A stretch of 26,540 bases of DNA from Candidatus Methanolliviera sp. GoM_asphalt (lineage in GTDB: Archaea > Halobacteriota > Methanoliparia > Methanoliparales > Methanoliparaceae), in assembly GCA_902158745.1 (NCBI GenBank), contig CABGHH010000004.1, positions 1 to 26,540 of the forward strand, read 5' to 3'. Below the pieces are notes generated by a model. It ran no database searches. It was not told the origin of the DNA and was given only the letters and a program-made list of their open reading frames with translations. Positions 8,350 through 15,824 of the stretch are shown in pieces. The position numbers and the translations under genes are program-made. Within the stretch, counting starts at the first letter, position 1, and each line of letters starts with the position of its first letter.

Positions 8350-8516
8350 GGCACTATCGAGTTTTCCAGTGAAATCACTAGATTTTTAATAGTATGTCTG
8401 ATACTGAAATACTAATAAACTGGAATCGAAATAACAAACGCACCTTTTTGGTAGGATATAAGATTAATAAATCGCAAGAGTAAAATGTGAAAATCACTGG
8501 ATTTTTAGACAGTGCC
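8350..8516. mobile_element. Small inverted-repeat-bounded element, MITE-like
   Basis: The left end (8350-8372, beginning GGCACTATC) and the reverse complement of the right end (8494-8516, beginning GGCACTGTC) match at 17 of 23 positions, including GGCACT at the tip and TCCAGTGA inside. About 120 bases of A/T-rich, non-coding sequence lie between. Each end also holds a short dyad (AGTGA-AA-TCACT on the left, GTGA-AAA-TCAC on the right). This is the build of a miniature transposable element left behind by an insertion sequence. No clear target duplication is visible outside the ends, and I cannot name the parent family. Confidence 0.45.
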
Positions 8517-8599
8517 CTAAAAACTAAACATTTAATACATGTTTCCAATACCCTTTGCTCACATGCCAAAATAGGAACATATTCAGAGGCATGTAAGCA
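8517..8599. other. Short A/T-rich stretch with no recognisable gene
   Basis: This lies between the inverted-repeat element and the gene fragment. Short open frames run through it on the minus strand but show no recognisable protein, so I see nothing further. With the neighbouring element and fragment it belongs to a 490-base zone of degraded sequence between two operons. Confidence 0.3.
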
Positions 8600-8713
8600 A
8601 TGAGGAACCTGGAAAGGAAGATAAATCTTCCATCTATATGGGAGGAAAGGATATTTAAAGATAACGTCAAAGAATTAGTAGGCGAAATGTGTGAAGGAGA
8701 GTATATGACCTTT
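8600..8713 (+). pseudogene. N-terminal fragment of an unidentified gene, related to a fragment at the window's right edge
   Basis: From the ATG at 8600 the frame reads coding-like sequence including LPSIWEERIFKDNVKELV and then GEMCEG. A related peptide (IPSFWQCIQFKNNVKESI, then GGVCEG) is encoded on the minus strand at 26539-26465; about half the residues match over 25 codons. The similarity in both copies stops just after CEG. From there the 8600 frame runs on into the antisense of trpA, so it is not an intact gene. Conservation at the protein level between two distant copies argues that this was once real coding sequence. I do not recognise the parent family; a methyltransferase-like N-terminus is only a guess. 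Confidence 0.45.
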
Positions 8714-8793
8714 TCTCTTCTCACCTCGATATTTTTCCTTTGGACCCGAAAGCAAGATCATTGTGTACAGATCACCAATAGATATGTCTCTAT

Positions 8794-9588
8794 TCATCTC
8801 TTCAACGCATCCTTCAACTCCTCTGCCTTCTTCTTTAATTTTATTATCGTTTCTTTTCTACCTTTGTTCTCTCCAATGATATTTATGAAGGCACTTCCAA
8901 CCACGACCCCATCTGCTCCTGCTTTTATGAGAGATTTGGCATCTTTAGGATTGGATATCCCAAAACCGACGCATAGTGGATTTTTACAGATCCTCTTTGC
9001 TCTCGCTAAAAGCAGAAACGCCTCTTTGCTTATCTCATCCCTCGCACCCGTCGTCCCATACAAGGAGATCAGATAGAGAAAACCGCTGGTGGCGTGGTCT
9101 ATCTCCCTCATTCTCTCATCCGATGTGTTCGGCGCGGATAAAAATATCGTCTGAAGATTAAGTTCTCTACACCGCTCTATATACTCTCTTCCTTCTTCCA
9201 CGGGAAGATCAACGACGATTAGACCATCCGCTCCTGCCCTCTTCGCTTCTGTCAAAAATTTTTCCATACCTCTCACGTAGATCGAATTGTAATACGTCAT
9301 CAGCACGAGCGGTTTATCGGATTCCTTCTTGAATCTTTCCACGATCTCGAATGTATCAGATACCCTAAAATCATTCGTCAAAGCTCTAATATCAGCGGCC
9401 TGGATCGTCTTTCCATCTGCCACCGGGTCGGAGAATGGGATGCCGAGTTCGAGTATATCTGCACTATCGCAGAGTGCCTTCAGATATTCAACGGTTAAGT
9501 CTTTATTCTGATCTCCGGCAGTTATGAACGTTACGAGTGCCCCCTCACCTCTTTCTCGTAACTCCGAGATCTTATCCGAAATTCTCAC
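8794..9588 (-). CDS. trpA: Tryptophan synthase alpha chain
   Basis: TrpA cleaves indole-3-glycerol phosphate to indole and glyceraldehyde 3-phosphate, passing indole through a tunnel to TrpB. The TIM-barrel protein (264 aa, normal length) has the catalytic Glu in LELGIPFSDP and the catalytic Asp in DPVADGKTIQ. The phosphate-binding loops VGFGIS and GVVVGSAF are also present. It is the last gene of the trp operon. Its GTG start overlaps the trpB stop as GTGA, so the two subunits are translationally coupled and made together. Confidence 0.97.
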   Translation of the reverse strand: MRISDKISELRERGEGALVTFITAGDQNKDLTVEYLKALCDSADILELGIPFSDPVADGKTIQAADIRALTNDFRVSDTFEIVERFKKESDKPLVLMTYYNSIYVRGMEKFLTEAKRAGADGLIVVDLPVEEGREYIERCRELNLQTIFLSAPNTSDERMREIDHATSGFLYLISLYGTTGARDEISKEAFLLLARAKRICKNPLCVGFGISNPKDAKSLIKAGADGVVVGSAFINIIGENKGRKETIIKLKKKAEELKDALKR

Positions 9589-10751
9589 CTTGCCTCCAAT
9601 CTCTCCTTGACGATTCCTACATCCTTGTCTCCCCTGCCCGAGAGACAGACAGCTATGATATCGTCTCTCTCCATCTCTTCTGCAATCTTCATCGCGTACG
9701 AAACAGCATGAGCAGATTCAAGTGCAGGAACTATTCCCTCCTTCTTTGAAAGCTTCAAAAATGCTTCCAATGCCTCTTCATCCGTTACGGATGTATATTC
9801 CGCCCTGCCAGTATCTTTCAAAAAGGCGTGCTCCGGGCCCACACCAGGATAGTCTAATCCTGGAGCGATGCTGTGCGTCTGAAGTATCTGCCCATCATCA
9901 TCCTGAAGAAGGTATGAGAGAGCACCGTGAAGAACTCCTTTCTCTCCTGCACATAAGCTGGCTGCATGTTTGCCCGTATCAATCCCTCTTCCTCCAGCTT
10001 CCACACCGATCAGTCTAACATCATCCTCTAAAAATGGATGAAAACTTCCGATGGCATTGCTCCCTCCTCCGACGCAGGCGACGATCGAAGATGGAAGACG
10101 CCCCTCCTTCTTTAGTATCTGATCTCTCATCTCCTTTCCTATGACGGATTGAAGATCTCGAATAATCGTCGGATAGGGGTGTGGCCCAACGACGGAGCCT
10201 AATAGATAGTATGTATCGTTTACGTTCGCGGCCCAGTCCCTCAATGCCTCATTTACCGCATCTTTCAACGTCATTGAACCGGATTTTACAGGATGAACCT
10301 CGGCTCCCATTAACTCCATCCGAAATACGTTCATCTTCTGTCTCTTGATGTCCTTTACCCCCATGTATATCTCCGTTTTTATATTCAGCAATGCTCCAGC
10401 CATTGCCGTGGCGGTTCCATGTTGTCCGGCTCCTGTTTCAGCAATTATTCTATTTTTTTCCATCTTTTTTGCCAAGAGTGCTTGCCCTATTGTATTATTC
10501 AGCTTATGCGCCCCACCATGCACCAGATCTTCTCGCTTCAGATAAATCTTGGCTCCACCGATCTCTCTCGTCAGATTTTTTGCGAGATAGAGAGGTGTCG
10601 GTCTGCCACCGAACTCGCATCGATAGTAATCCAGCTCTTTCTTAAAGTCATCATCTTCTTTTACCTTTCTATATGACTCTTCGAGCTCTATCAGTGGCTC
10701 CATGAGGACCTCCGGTGCAAATCTCCCTCCAAATTCTCCGAAATATCTCAT
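9585..10751 (-). CDS. trpB: Tryptophan synthase beta chain
   Basis: TrpB joins indole and serine to form tryptophan using pyridoxal phosphate. At 388 residues it is the TrpB1 type that pairs with TrpA. Visible features are FGEFGGRFAPE at the start, the PLP lysine in HGGAHKLNN, the AETGAGQHGTATA segment with the active-site Glu, and the phosphate-binding GGGSNAIG. The C-terminal SGRGDKD motif is present too. It starts 81 bases after trpG. That is the only real gap in the operon, and it contains two dyads that could affect expression of trpBA. Confidence 0.97.
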   Translation of the reverse strand: MRYFGEFGGRFAPEVLMEPLIELEESYRKVKEDDDFKKELDYYRCEFGGRPTPLYLAKNLTREIGGAKIYLKREDLVHGGAHKLNNTIGQALLAKKMEKNRIIAETGAGQHGTATAMAGALLNIKTEIYMGVKDIKRQKMNVFRMELMGAEVHPVKSGSMTLKDAVNEALRDWAANVNDTYYLLGSVVGPHPYPTIIRDLQSVIGKEMRDQILKKEGRLPSSIVACVGGGSNAIGSFHPFLEDDVRLIGVEAGGRGIDTGKHAASLCAGEKGVLHGALSYLLQDDDGQILQTHSIAPGLDYPGVGPEHAFLKDTGRAEYTSVTDEEALEAFLKLSKKEGIVPALESAHAVSYAMKIAEEMERDDIIAVCLSGRGDKDVGIVKERLEAR

Positions 10752-10755
10752 TTTG

Positions 10756-10772
10756 AAAAACCTATGGTTTTT
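10756..10772 (-). promoter_or_regulatory. Dyad just upstream of the trpB start
   Basis: AAAAACC-TAT-GGTTTTT is a perfect 7-bp inverted repeat ending four bases before the trpB ATG. It covers the place where a ribosome site would lie. It could be an operator or an RNA hairpin hiding the start; position and symmetry are the only evidence. Confidence 0.3.
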
Positions 10773-10783
10773 TCATTTCCTAC

Positions 10784-10802
10784 GTCCTACTTTCGGTAGG
10801 AC
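10784..10802 (-). promoter_or_regulatory. Hairpin between trpG and trpB
   Basis: GTCCTAC and GTAGGAC form a perfect 7-bp stem around a 5-base loop (CGAAA on the minus strand, a GNRA-like loop closing with C). It lies in the 81-base trpG-trpB gap. It lacks a T run, so it looks more like an RNA stability or processing element than a terminator. Confidence 0.35.
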
Positions 10803-10832
10803 TGTCTTAAGATCGTTCTTCCCATTTTTGAA

Positions 10833-11393
10833 TCACTTAACATAAAATTCATACCAATTTTTGAGTATATCAAACCCTGATTCCGTGAGGATACTCTCCG
10901 GATGGAATTGGAATCCCTCAATATCTTTTTTTCTATGCCTCATCCCCATCACCACATCATTGCTCGTCGCAGAAACCTCAAAAGATTCTGGAACCTCTGT
11001 CACGGCAAGTGAATGATACCTACCACCCAAAAAAGGGTTCTCGATACCTTCAAAAGCCCTCTTCCCATCGTGATGAACCAATGTTTTTTTCCCGTGCCTC
11101 GGTTCGATCTTCTCGACCTTCCCTCCAAACGCCACGCCTATCGCCTGGTGCCCGAGACATATACCGAGGATTGGCAGATCGAACTCTCTTATTATCTCGA
11201 TAGAATTGCCAATATCCCTCTTTCTGTAAGGCGTTCCAGGCCCCGGCGAGATGATGATTGCATCAGGATCTATCTTCTTAAGCTCTCTTACGCTCGTCTC
11301 GTTCGAGAATACCCTCACATTCTCGTCGATGATGGAGATGTACTCGACGATGTTCCAGACAAAAGAATCCTTATTATCTATAAATGCGATCAT
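10833..11393 (-). CDS. trpG: Anthranilate synthase component II (glutamine amidotransferase)
   Basis: TrpG frees ammonia from glutamine and delivers it to TrpE for anthranilate synthesis. The 186-residue class I amidotransferase has the nucleophile C79 in GICLGHQAIG, the oxyanion-hole segment SPGPGTP, and the His/Glu pair H164 and E166 in FQFHPES. It is a separate protein, not fused to TrpE. It could also serve aminodeoxychorismate synthase, as TrpG/PabA proteins sometimes do, but the operon makes the tryptophan role clear. Its ATG overlaps the trpE stop as ATGA. Confidence 0.96.
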   Translation of the reverse strand: MIAFIDNKDSFVWNIVEYISIIDENVRVFSNETSVRELKKIDPDAIIISPGPGTPYRKRDIGNSIEIIREFDLPILGICLGHQAIGVAFGGKVEKIEPRHGKKTLVHHDGKRAFEGIENPFLGGRYHSLAVTEVPESFEVSATSNDVVMGMRHRKKDIEGFQFHPESILTESGFDILKNWYEFYVK

Positions 11394-12808
11394 GTTACTC
11401 CCAAGACTAATTTAAGTGGCTCAAGTTTCTTCTCTGTCTCAAGAAACTCTTTCTCTGGAATGGAGTCGGCGACGATTCCTGCACCAGCTCTAATTCTTAC
11501 CTCTCTTCTTCTTTTTCTTGCCGCATCTACGATAGCTGTCCTGATCACGATTGCAAAGTCTGCACTTCCATCAACCGAGAAGTAGCCCATACCTCCTCCA
11601 TAAGCTCCCCTCTTTGACTTCTCCAGTTCGTCGATTATCTCCATAGCCCTTATCTTCGGCGCCCCGCTGAGCGTTCCTGCTGGAAATGAGGATTCCACCG
11701 CCTTGAATGCCGATATATCATCCCTCAGTTCTCCTGAAACCTCACTCTCGATATGTTGTACGTGGGAATAAGAAAGAACATCGAGGTATCCCTCAAGTTT
11801 AACGCTTCCTCGCTTTGATACCCTTCTAACATCATTTCTCGCGAGATCTACTAGCATGTTGTGTTCTGCAAGCTCTTTTTCATCGTTCAACAATTCTTTT
11901 GCGAGAATTTTGTCCTCTTCTTCATCTTTTCCACGGTCTATCGTCCCTGCTATCGGATTGATCAATATCTTTCGCCGAAATATGGAAGACATCGTCTCCG
12001 GGCTTGCCCCGATCAAGGTGCTCATATCGTTAAATTCGAGGAAGAACATATATGGACTTGGGTTCAGTCTTCTGAGTTTCAAGTAGAGATCGAAAGGATC
12101 GGCATCCGTTTTTATCCTCTCTTCCCTCGAGATAACGACCTGAATCACATCTCCATCAATGACGTGCCTCTTCGCTTCTTCCACCATCTCGATGTATTCT
12201 TCTCTCTCTGCATCCCGTTCGATCTTTTGAGTTGGAGAGTCCTTCGGTTTGGCATTAGGAGAATTTTGGTCTTTTATACTATCCAATTCTCCCTTCCTCT
12301 TCATCTCTTTTAGTTCAATAATTCCACTATCATCCGTTTCGGAAGAAGAGAGGAATAATCGTTCTTCTCTGTTGTCATATACAAAGACCCTATCATAAAA
12401 GCAAAATTGAGCGTAAGTTCCATGCCCATGTGTATCTCCCTTCTTCAACCAGACAGGATATACCGCATCATAATTGAATATGCCGAGCAGACCACCCAGA
12501 AATGCTTTCTCCCCGAACGGATTTTTCACCTCAAATGTCAGATCCTTAAAGATCTCATCAAGGGCATCGAAAGGATTTTTCTCCTTTATCCTCTCATCTT
12601 CCAATCCAACATCTCTTATAACTTTAACCTCTGTCCCTTTTTGATCCATCTCGATGATTGCGGCAGGATCGCATCCGAGAAACGTAAATCTTGCCTTTCT
12701 GTCCTTTTTCCCAAGTGATTCGAGAAGGAAAGGGTATTCTTCTCCACGAATAGCCACGTAGAGGTCATGCGGTCTCATAAATGGGGCCTCTTTCAATTTA
12801 AATTCCAT
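11390..12808 (-). CDS. trpE: Anthranilate synthase component I
   Basis: TrpE converts chorismate and ammonia to anthranilate, the committed step of tryptophan synthesis. The product (472 aa) carries the chorismate-binding core: GASPETM, PIAGTIDRG, ELAEHNMLVDLARND, HIESEVSGEL, FPAGTLSGAPKIRAMEIID and the end segment RAGAGIVADSIPE. An N-terminal LLES motif matches the tryptophan-binding site used for feedback inhibition. An ATG at 12814 is possible, but GGAG (12819-12816) is 7 bases before the ATG at 12808 and only one base before the other, so 12808 is preferred. The start lies inside the 3' end of trpF. Confidence 0.96.
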   Translation of the reverse strand: MEFKLKEAPFMRPHDLYVAIRGEEYPFLLESLGKKDRKARFTFLGCDPAAIIEMDQKGTEVKVIRDVGLEDERIKEKNPFDALDEIFKDLTFEVKNPFGEKAFLGGLLGIFNYDAVYPVWLKKGDTHGHGTYAQFCFYDRVFVYDNREERLFLSSSETDDSGIIELKEMKRKGELDSIKDQNSPNAKPKDSPTQKIERDAEREEYIEMVEEAKRHVIDGDVIQVVISREERIKTDADPFDLYLKLRRLNPSPYMFFLEFNDMSTLIGASPETMSSIFRRKILINPIAGTIDRGKDEEEDKILAKELLNDEKELAEHNMLVDLARNDVRRVSKRGSVKLEGYLDVLSYSHVQHIESEVSGELRDDISAFKAVESSFPAGTLSGAPKIRAMEIIDELEKSKRGAYGGGMGYFSVDGSADFAIVIRTAIVDAARKRRREVRIRAGAGIVADSIPEKEFLETEKKLEPLKLVLGVT

Positions 12809-13436
12809 AGACATGCTCCAATAATGATCTTATCCTCATTTCATCTTTTATCCCGTTTGTTTCTACCCCAGAAGAGATATCTATGCCAAACGGATCTGAT
12901 TTCAAAAATTCTGATACATTTTCCGCGTTTATTCCCCCTGCGAGTATGATCGGCCTTTTGGCCTCGTGAATCACCCTTTCACTCACTCTTTGGTCGTGTT
13001 TCATGCCCGTTCCTCCGCCTTTCGTGTCAAGCAAGAAGGCATCGGCATCGTATTCTTCCATTGAATTTAAGATCCTATCAGACTCATCGAAAGGATCCTC
13101 GACGGATCGTTCCACCTCAAAGACCTTTAAGACAGAACCAGAATATTTTTCCCTGATCTTTTCCACATCTCTCGGACCTATATCTCCATGAAATTGGATG
13201 CCGTCGGGTGCGATTCCGATTATCTCTATCCACTCTTCATAGCTCTGATCGGTGGATACAGCGATCACGGGAAGCTCTGATCTTTTCACGATCTCTCTGG
13301 CTGTTTCGAGTGATATTCTCCTCTTTGACCTCGTATTTCCAACGATCATACCTATCGCATCGATATTATCTCTAAATTTTGAGACAATATTCAATTCCGA
13401 TTCGTTCTTTATTCCGCAAATCTTGATGAATACGAT
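12798..13436 (-). CDS. trpF: Phosphoribosylanthranilate isomerase, probably started at an ATC codon
   Basis: TrpF isomerises phosphoribosylanthranilate to the ribulose form (CdRP). The barrel motifs QFHG, the DTKGGGTG phosphate loop, ILAGGINAENV and the end segment GIDISSGVE are clear. The family's first strand and catalytic cysteine (VFIKICGIKN) are encoded in frame upstream of the first standard start (TTG 13394). No ATG, GTG or TTG occurs between that strand and the preceding in-frame stop. The ATC at 13436-13434 gives a normal family N-terminus and 212 residues, and a GGAGG lies 7 bases before it. It overlaps the end of trpD by 28 bases. Starting at 13394 would remove the catalytic cysteine. 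Confidence 0.9.
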   Translation of the reverse strand: MVFIKICGIKNESELNIVSKFRDNIDAIGMIVGNTRSKRRISLETAREIVKRSELPVIAVSTDQSYEEWIEIIGIAPDGIQFHGDIGPRDVEKIREKYSGSVLKVFEVERSVEDPFDESDRILNSMEEYDADAFLLDTKGGGTGMKHDQRVSERVIHEAKRPIILAGGINAENVSEFLKSDPFGIDISSGVETNGIKDEMRIRSLLEHVYGI

Positions 13437-14401
13437 CTTATCTCCTCCAATTTTTTGAGAACTCTTCCTTCATCTATTGCATCTTCGACCATCTCTTTTG
13501 CATCCAAGATGTCATCTGCCTTTTTGGCAGTATATAAGGCATAAGAAGAATTTAAAACGATAAAATCCCTAATTGGACCATTATTACCAGAGAAAACATT
13601 TAATATAGCCTTTGAGCTGGTTTTTCTATCTTTGACCAAGAGATCTTTGAGATTACACCTTTTAATCCCCGCATCTTCGGGAGATACCTTGTATGATTCT
13701 ATCTTATCCTTGTTAACCTCATACACAAGTGTAGAATCGTGAGCAGCGACCTCGTCCAATCCGCTTCCATGAACGATCAATGCCCTCTTAACTCCCAGCA
13801 TAGAGATAGCCCGAGCAACGATCCCGCATAATTCTGGACTATATACTCCGATTAATTGATATTCTGGTTCGGATGGATTTGCCAATGGTCCCAACACGTT
13901 GAATATCGTCTCTATCCCAAGCTCTCTTCTCACCGGCATGATCCTCTCCAACGCAGGATGGAATGCTGGTGCGAAAAGATATGTGAAATTGGTGCGCTTG
14001 ATCATCTCTCTTGCCTCTTCTGGCTCTGCCGAGAAATTTATCCCAAGTTCTTCGATAACGTCCGCACTACCACTCTTGGAAGTTACAGAACGGTTTCCAT
14101 GTTTCGCCACCTGAGAGAAGCAGGATAATATGATGGCGGAAGCCGTGCTCACGTTTATCGTACCGATTCTGTCTCCACCCGTTCCACACGTATCCATCTT
14201 CTCTCCCTCTATCCTCAATTTTATTGAGCTGTCCCTCATCGCGCGCGCAAATCCAGCGAGTTCTTCCGAGGTGAATCCCTTCGTCTGTAATGCGGCAAGA
14301 TATGCGGCGATCTTAACCTCCTTCTCGACTTTGAAGCTATTGAACAATTTGTATGCTTCTTCGTAGCTTAGATCCTCTCTTTCGATCAATTTTTTAAGCA
14401 T
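13409..14401 (-). CDS. trpD: Anthranilate phosphoribosyltransferase
   Basis: TrpD transfers the phosphoribosyl group of PRPP to anthranilate. The 330-residue product has the PRPP/Mg-binding segment DTCGTGGDRIGTINVSTA, the KHGNRSVTSKSGSADVIEELG stretch (broken here by no changes), and LGPLANP. The open frame continues upstream of ATG 14401, but GGAG lies 8 bases before this ATG and the family begins at this point, so the longer version is rejected. It overlaps trpC by 8 bases. Confidence 0.96.
   Translation of the reverse strand: MLKKLIEREDLSYEEAYKLFNSFKVEKEVKIAAYLAALQTKGFTSEELAGFARAMRDSSIKLRIEGEKMDTCGTGGDRIGTINVSTASAIILSCFSQVAKHGNRSVTSKSGSADVIEELGINFSAEPEEAREMIKRTNFTYLFAPAFHPALERIMPVRRELGIETIFNVLGPLANPSEPEYQLIGVYSPELCGIVARAISMLGVKRALIVHGSGLDEVAAHDSTLVYEVNKDKIESYKVSPEDAGIKRCNLKDLLVKDRKTSSKAILNVFSGNNGPIRDFIVLNSSYALYTAKKADDILDAKEMVEDAIDEGRVLKKLEEIRSYSSRFAE
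13444..13448 (-). promoter_or_regulatory. Shine-Dalgarno site for trpF
   Basis: GGAGG sits inside the 3' end of trpD, 7 bases before the ATC at 13436 and about 50 bases before the TTG at 13394. Its spacing decides in favour of a start at the ATC codon. Confidence 0.6.
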
Positions 14402-15119
14402 TATTCTCTCTCCTTCCCCTGACGAAAGATCTGGTAATCTCCTCGGGATCTTTTTCCTCCATGAGCGCCGTTCCGACCAAAATTGCATCCGAAACTTTTA
14501 ATGCCCTCTTGACATCTTCCAAATTCTTTATCCCGCTCTCGCTCACAATCTGGATATCTCTTCTTTTTATCTTTGAAACTATCTTTGAGACCATTCTTTC
14601 TGTCACCGATACGTCCCCGTTATCCATCTCCATCTTCTCTATGTCCCGATTGTTTATTCCTAATAGCGTCGTCCTGGCATCCTCCAAGAAGGTGAGGTCT
14701 TCGGGATCGTGAATCTCGACGAGTGTGTCTAATCCCTCTTCGAGCGCTGTATCTACAAATTCCGCCGTCTTTTCTCCAAGCATCCTTGCAATCAGTAATA
14801 TCGCGGAAGCACCGAGTTCCGCCGTCTCTTCAATCTCTCTTTTATCCGTTATGAAGTCTTTTCTAAGGACGGGAAGGCTCGATTCATCACATATCTCCTT
14901 AAATACCCTGATATCTCCTCCAAAGCGATCTTTTTCTGTTATATATGATATTCCCACCGCTCCAGCCCTTTCATAAGCCCTTAAAATATCTAGTGGATCT
15001 CTATTTCTCAATAGGTCTCCTTTTGAAGGTGATCTAACCTTTATCTCTGCTATAACAGGATTGTAGGTAGAACTTCTGATGCTCTCAGAGAGAAGCACAC
15101 GATCAAGGTGTATTCTCAT
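14394..15119 (-). CDS. trpC: Indole-3-glycerol-phosphate synthase
   Basis: TrpC closes the indole ring, turning CdRP into indole-3-glycerol phosphate with loss of CO2. The barrel motifs are EIKVRSPSKGDL with the catalytic Lys, LRKDFI, GASAILLIARML, LLGINNRDI, VSESGI and AILVGTALM. The protein is 241 aa. ATG 15119 is chosen because an upstream in-frame extension to 15173 would begin before the likely promoter and adds non-family sequence. It is the first gene of the operon, so trpC-D-F-E-G-B-A is the transcription order, and every step from chorismate to tryptophan is encoded. Confidence 0.95.
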   Translation of the reverse strand: MRIHLDRVLLSESIRSSTYNPVIAEIKVRSPSKGDLLRNRDPLDILRAYERAGAVGISYITEKDRFGGDIRVFKEICDESSLPVLRKDFITDKREIEETAELGASAILLIARMLGEKTAEFVDTALEEGLDTLVEIHDPEDLTFLEDARTTLLGINNRDIEKMEMDNGDVSVTERMVSKIVSKIKRRDIQIVSESGIKNLEDVKRALKVSDAILVGTALMEEKDPEEITRSFVRGRRENNA

Positions 15120-15123
15120 ATTA

Positions 15124-15152
15124 TAGGTATAAGTATATTTTAGGTATATAAT
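15124..15152 (-). promoter_or_regulatory. trpC promoter with two direct repeats, likely trp operator
   Basis: On the minus strand ATTATATA (15152-15145) is a good TATA box about 26-30 bases before the trpC ATG, giving a nearly leaderless transcript. The 8-mer TATACCTA occurs twice (15148-15141 and 15131-15124), 17 bases apart, over the TATA box and the transcript start. A protein bound here would block initiation. The divergent HTH-ACT gene beside it is the obvious candidate binder. Confidence 0.5.
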
Positions 15153-15224
15153 CTTTTCTGTTATGTTCACCAATCGAGGGGCGGATGTAAGAAGATAGAT
15201 AAAGCTTTAAAAGTTATAAGAATA

Positions 15225-15746
15225 ATGCTAAACTTGCGTGGAAAAGTGTGGGAGAAGATAAGCAGAAAGTTTGAACGCTACCCATCTCAGATGCAGGTGG
15301 CAAAAGCATTCTTAAGGCTTGGCATCTCTGTCAGGAATAAAACGGCGTATTGTAACAAGATAGAGCTCGTTCCAACGAAGATAGCAGAGGCATTGGATGT
15401 AGATAGAAAGGTGGTCGTCTCCGCGATTGAGAAGATAGAGGAAGATGAAGAACTGAGTGATGTGTATCGTTCTATAAGGCCCGTTGCCGAGATGAGTGAG
15501 GTCTCGAGGATCCTCGGTTATCCAGTCATAGAAGTATATGCAGAGAGCGTTGAAGTAGGAATAGTTGCTGGGATAACTTCTATCATCTCAAAGAATGGTA
15601 TATCTATCAGATATATCCTGGCAGAGGATCCAGAACTGAGCGTGGAATCGAAACTAACTATGATAACGAATGAAAAAATTCCAGGAAGGCTTGTTGATGA
15701 TCTTCTCAAGGTAAAGGGCGTGAAGAAGATCGTGATCTCTTCTTGA
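15225..15746 (+). CDS. HTH plus ACT-domain regulator of amino-acid metabolism (COG2150-like)
   Basis: The 173-residue protein has an N-terminal winged-helix-like region. The segment VPTKIAEALDVDRKVVVSAIEKI, about residues 49-71, reads as a recognition helix-turn-helix. Its C-terminal ACT domain (about 98-172: VEVGIVAGITSIISKNGISIRYI, then LLKVKGVKKIVIS) is a type that binds amino acids as effectors. It is transcribed away from trpC across about 100 bases. Together with the repeats over the trpC promoter, this suggests a tryptophan-responsive regulator of the operon. The arrangement recalls the divergent trpY of Methanothermobacter, though I cannot tell whether the two proteins are homologous. 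Confidence 0.75.
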   Translation: MLNLRGKVWEKISRKFERYPSQMQVAKAFLRLGISVRNKTAYCNKIELVPTKIAEALDVDRKVVVSAIEKIEEDEELSDVYRSIRPVAEMSEVSRILGYPVIEVYAESVEVGIVAGITSIISKNGISIRYILAEDPELSVESKLTMITNEKIPGRLVDDLLKVKGVKKIVISS

Positions 15747-15824
15747 TCGATAAAATTAGAATATATAGATGATCTAACCAAGAGGTGAGATAGGCACCCA
15801 AATAAACTTTACAATCCCTACATA

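Noticed and set aside
8768..8773. TGTACA motif near the trpA end as a TrpY-type operator
   Set aside because: A single 6-base palindrome downstream of the operon, not at its promoter; expected by chance.
8600..9076. A 158-codon plus-strand reading frame beginning at 8600 as a complete gene
   Set aside because: Only the first 35 or so codons show protein-level similarity (to the right-edge fragment); the rest is antisense to trpA, a certain gene.
10784..10802. Rho-independent-type terminator between trpG and trpB
   Set aside because: The hairpin is not followed by a T run, and it would cut the operon before the last two required genes.
11013..11585. Long plus-strand reading frame opposite trpG/trpE
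   Set aside because: It is antisense to two well-identified genes and has no recognisable protein motif.
13409..14488. trpD extended upstream to 14488
   Set aside because: The extra 29 residues are trpC sequence in another frame; the ribosome site and the family start point to 14401.
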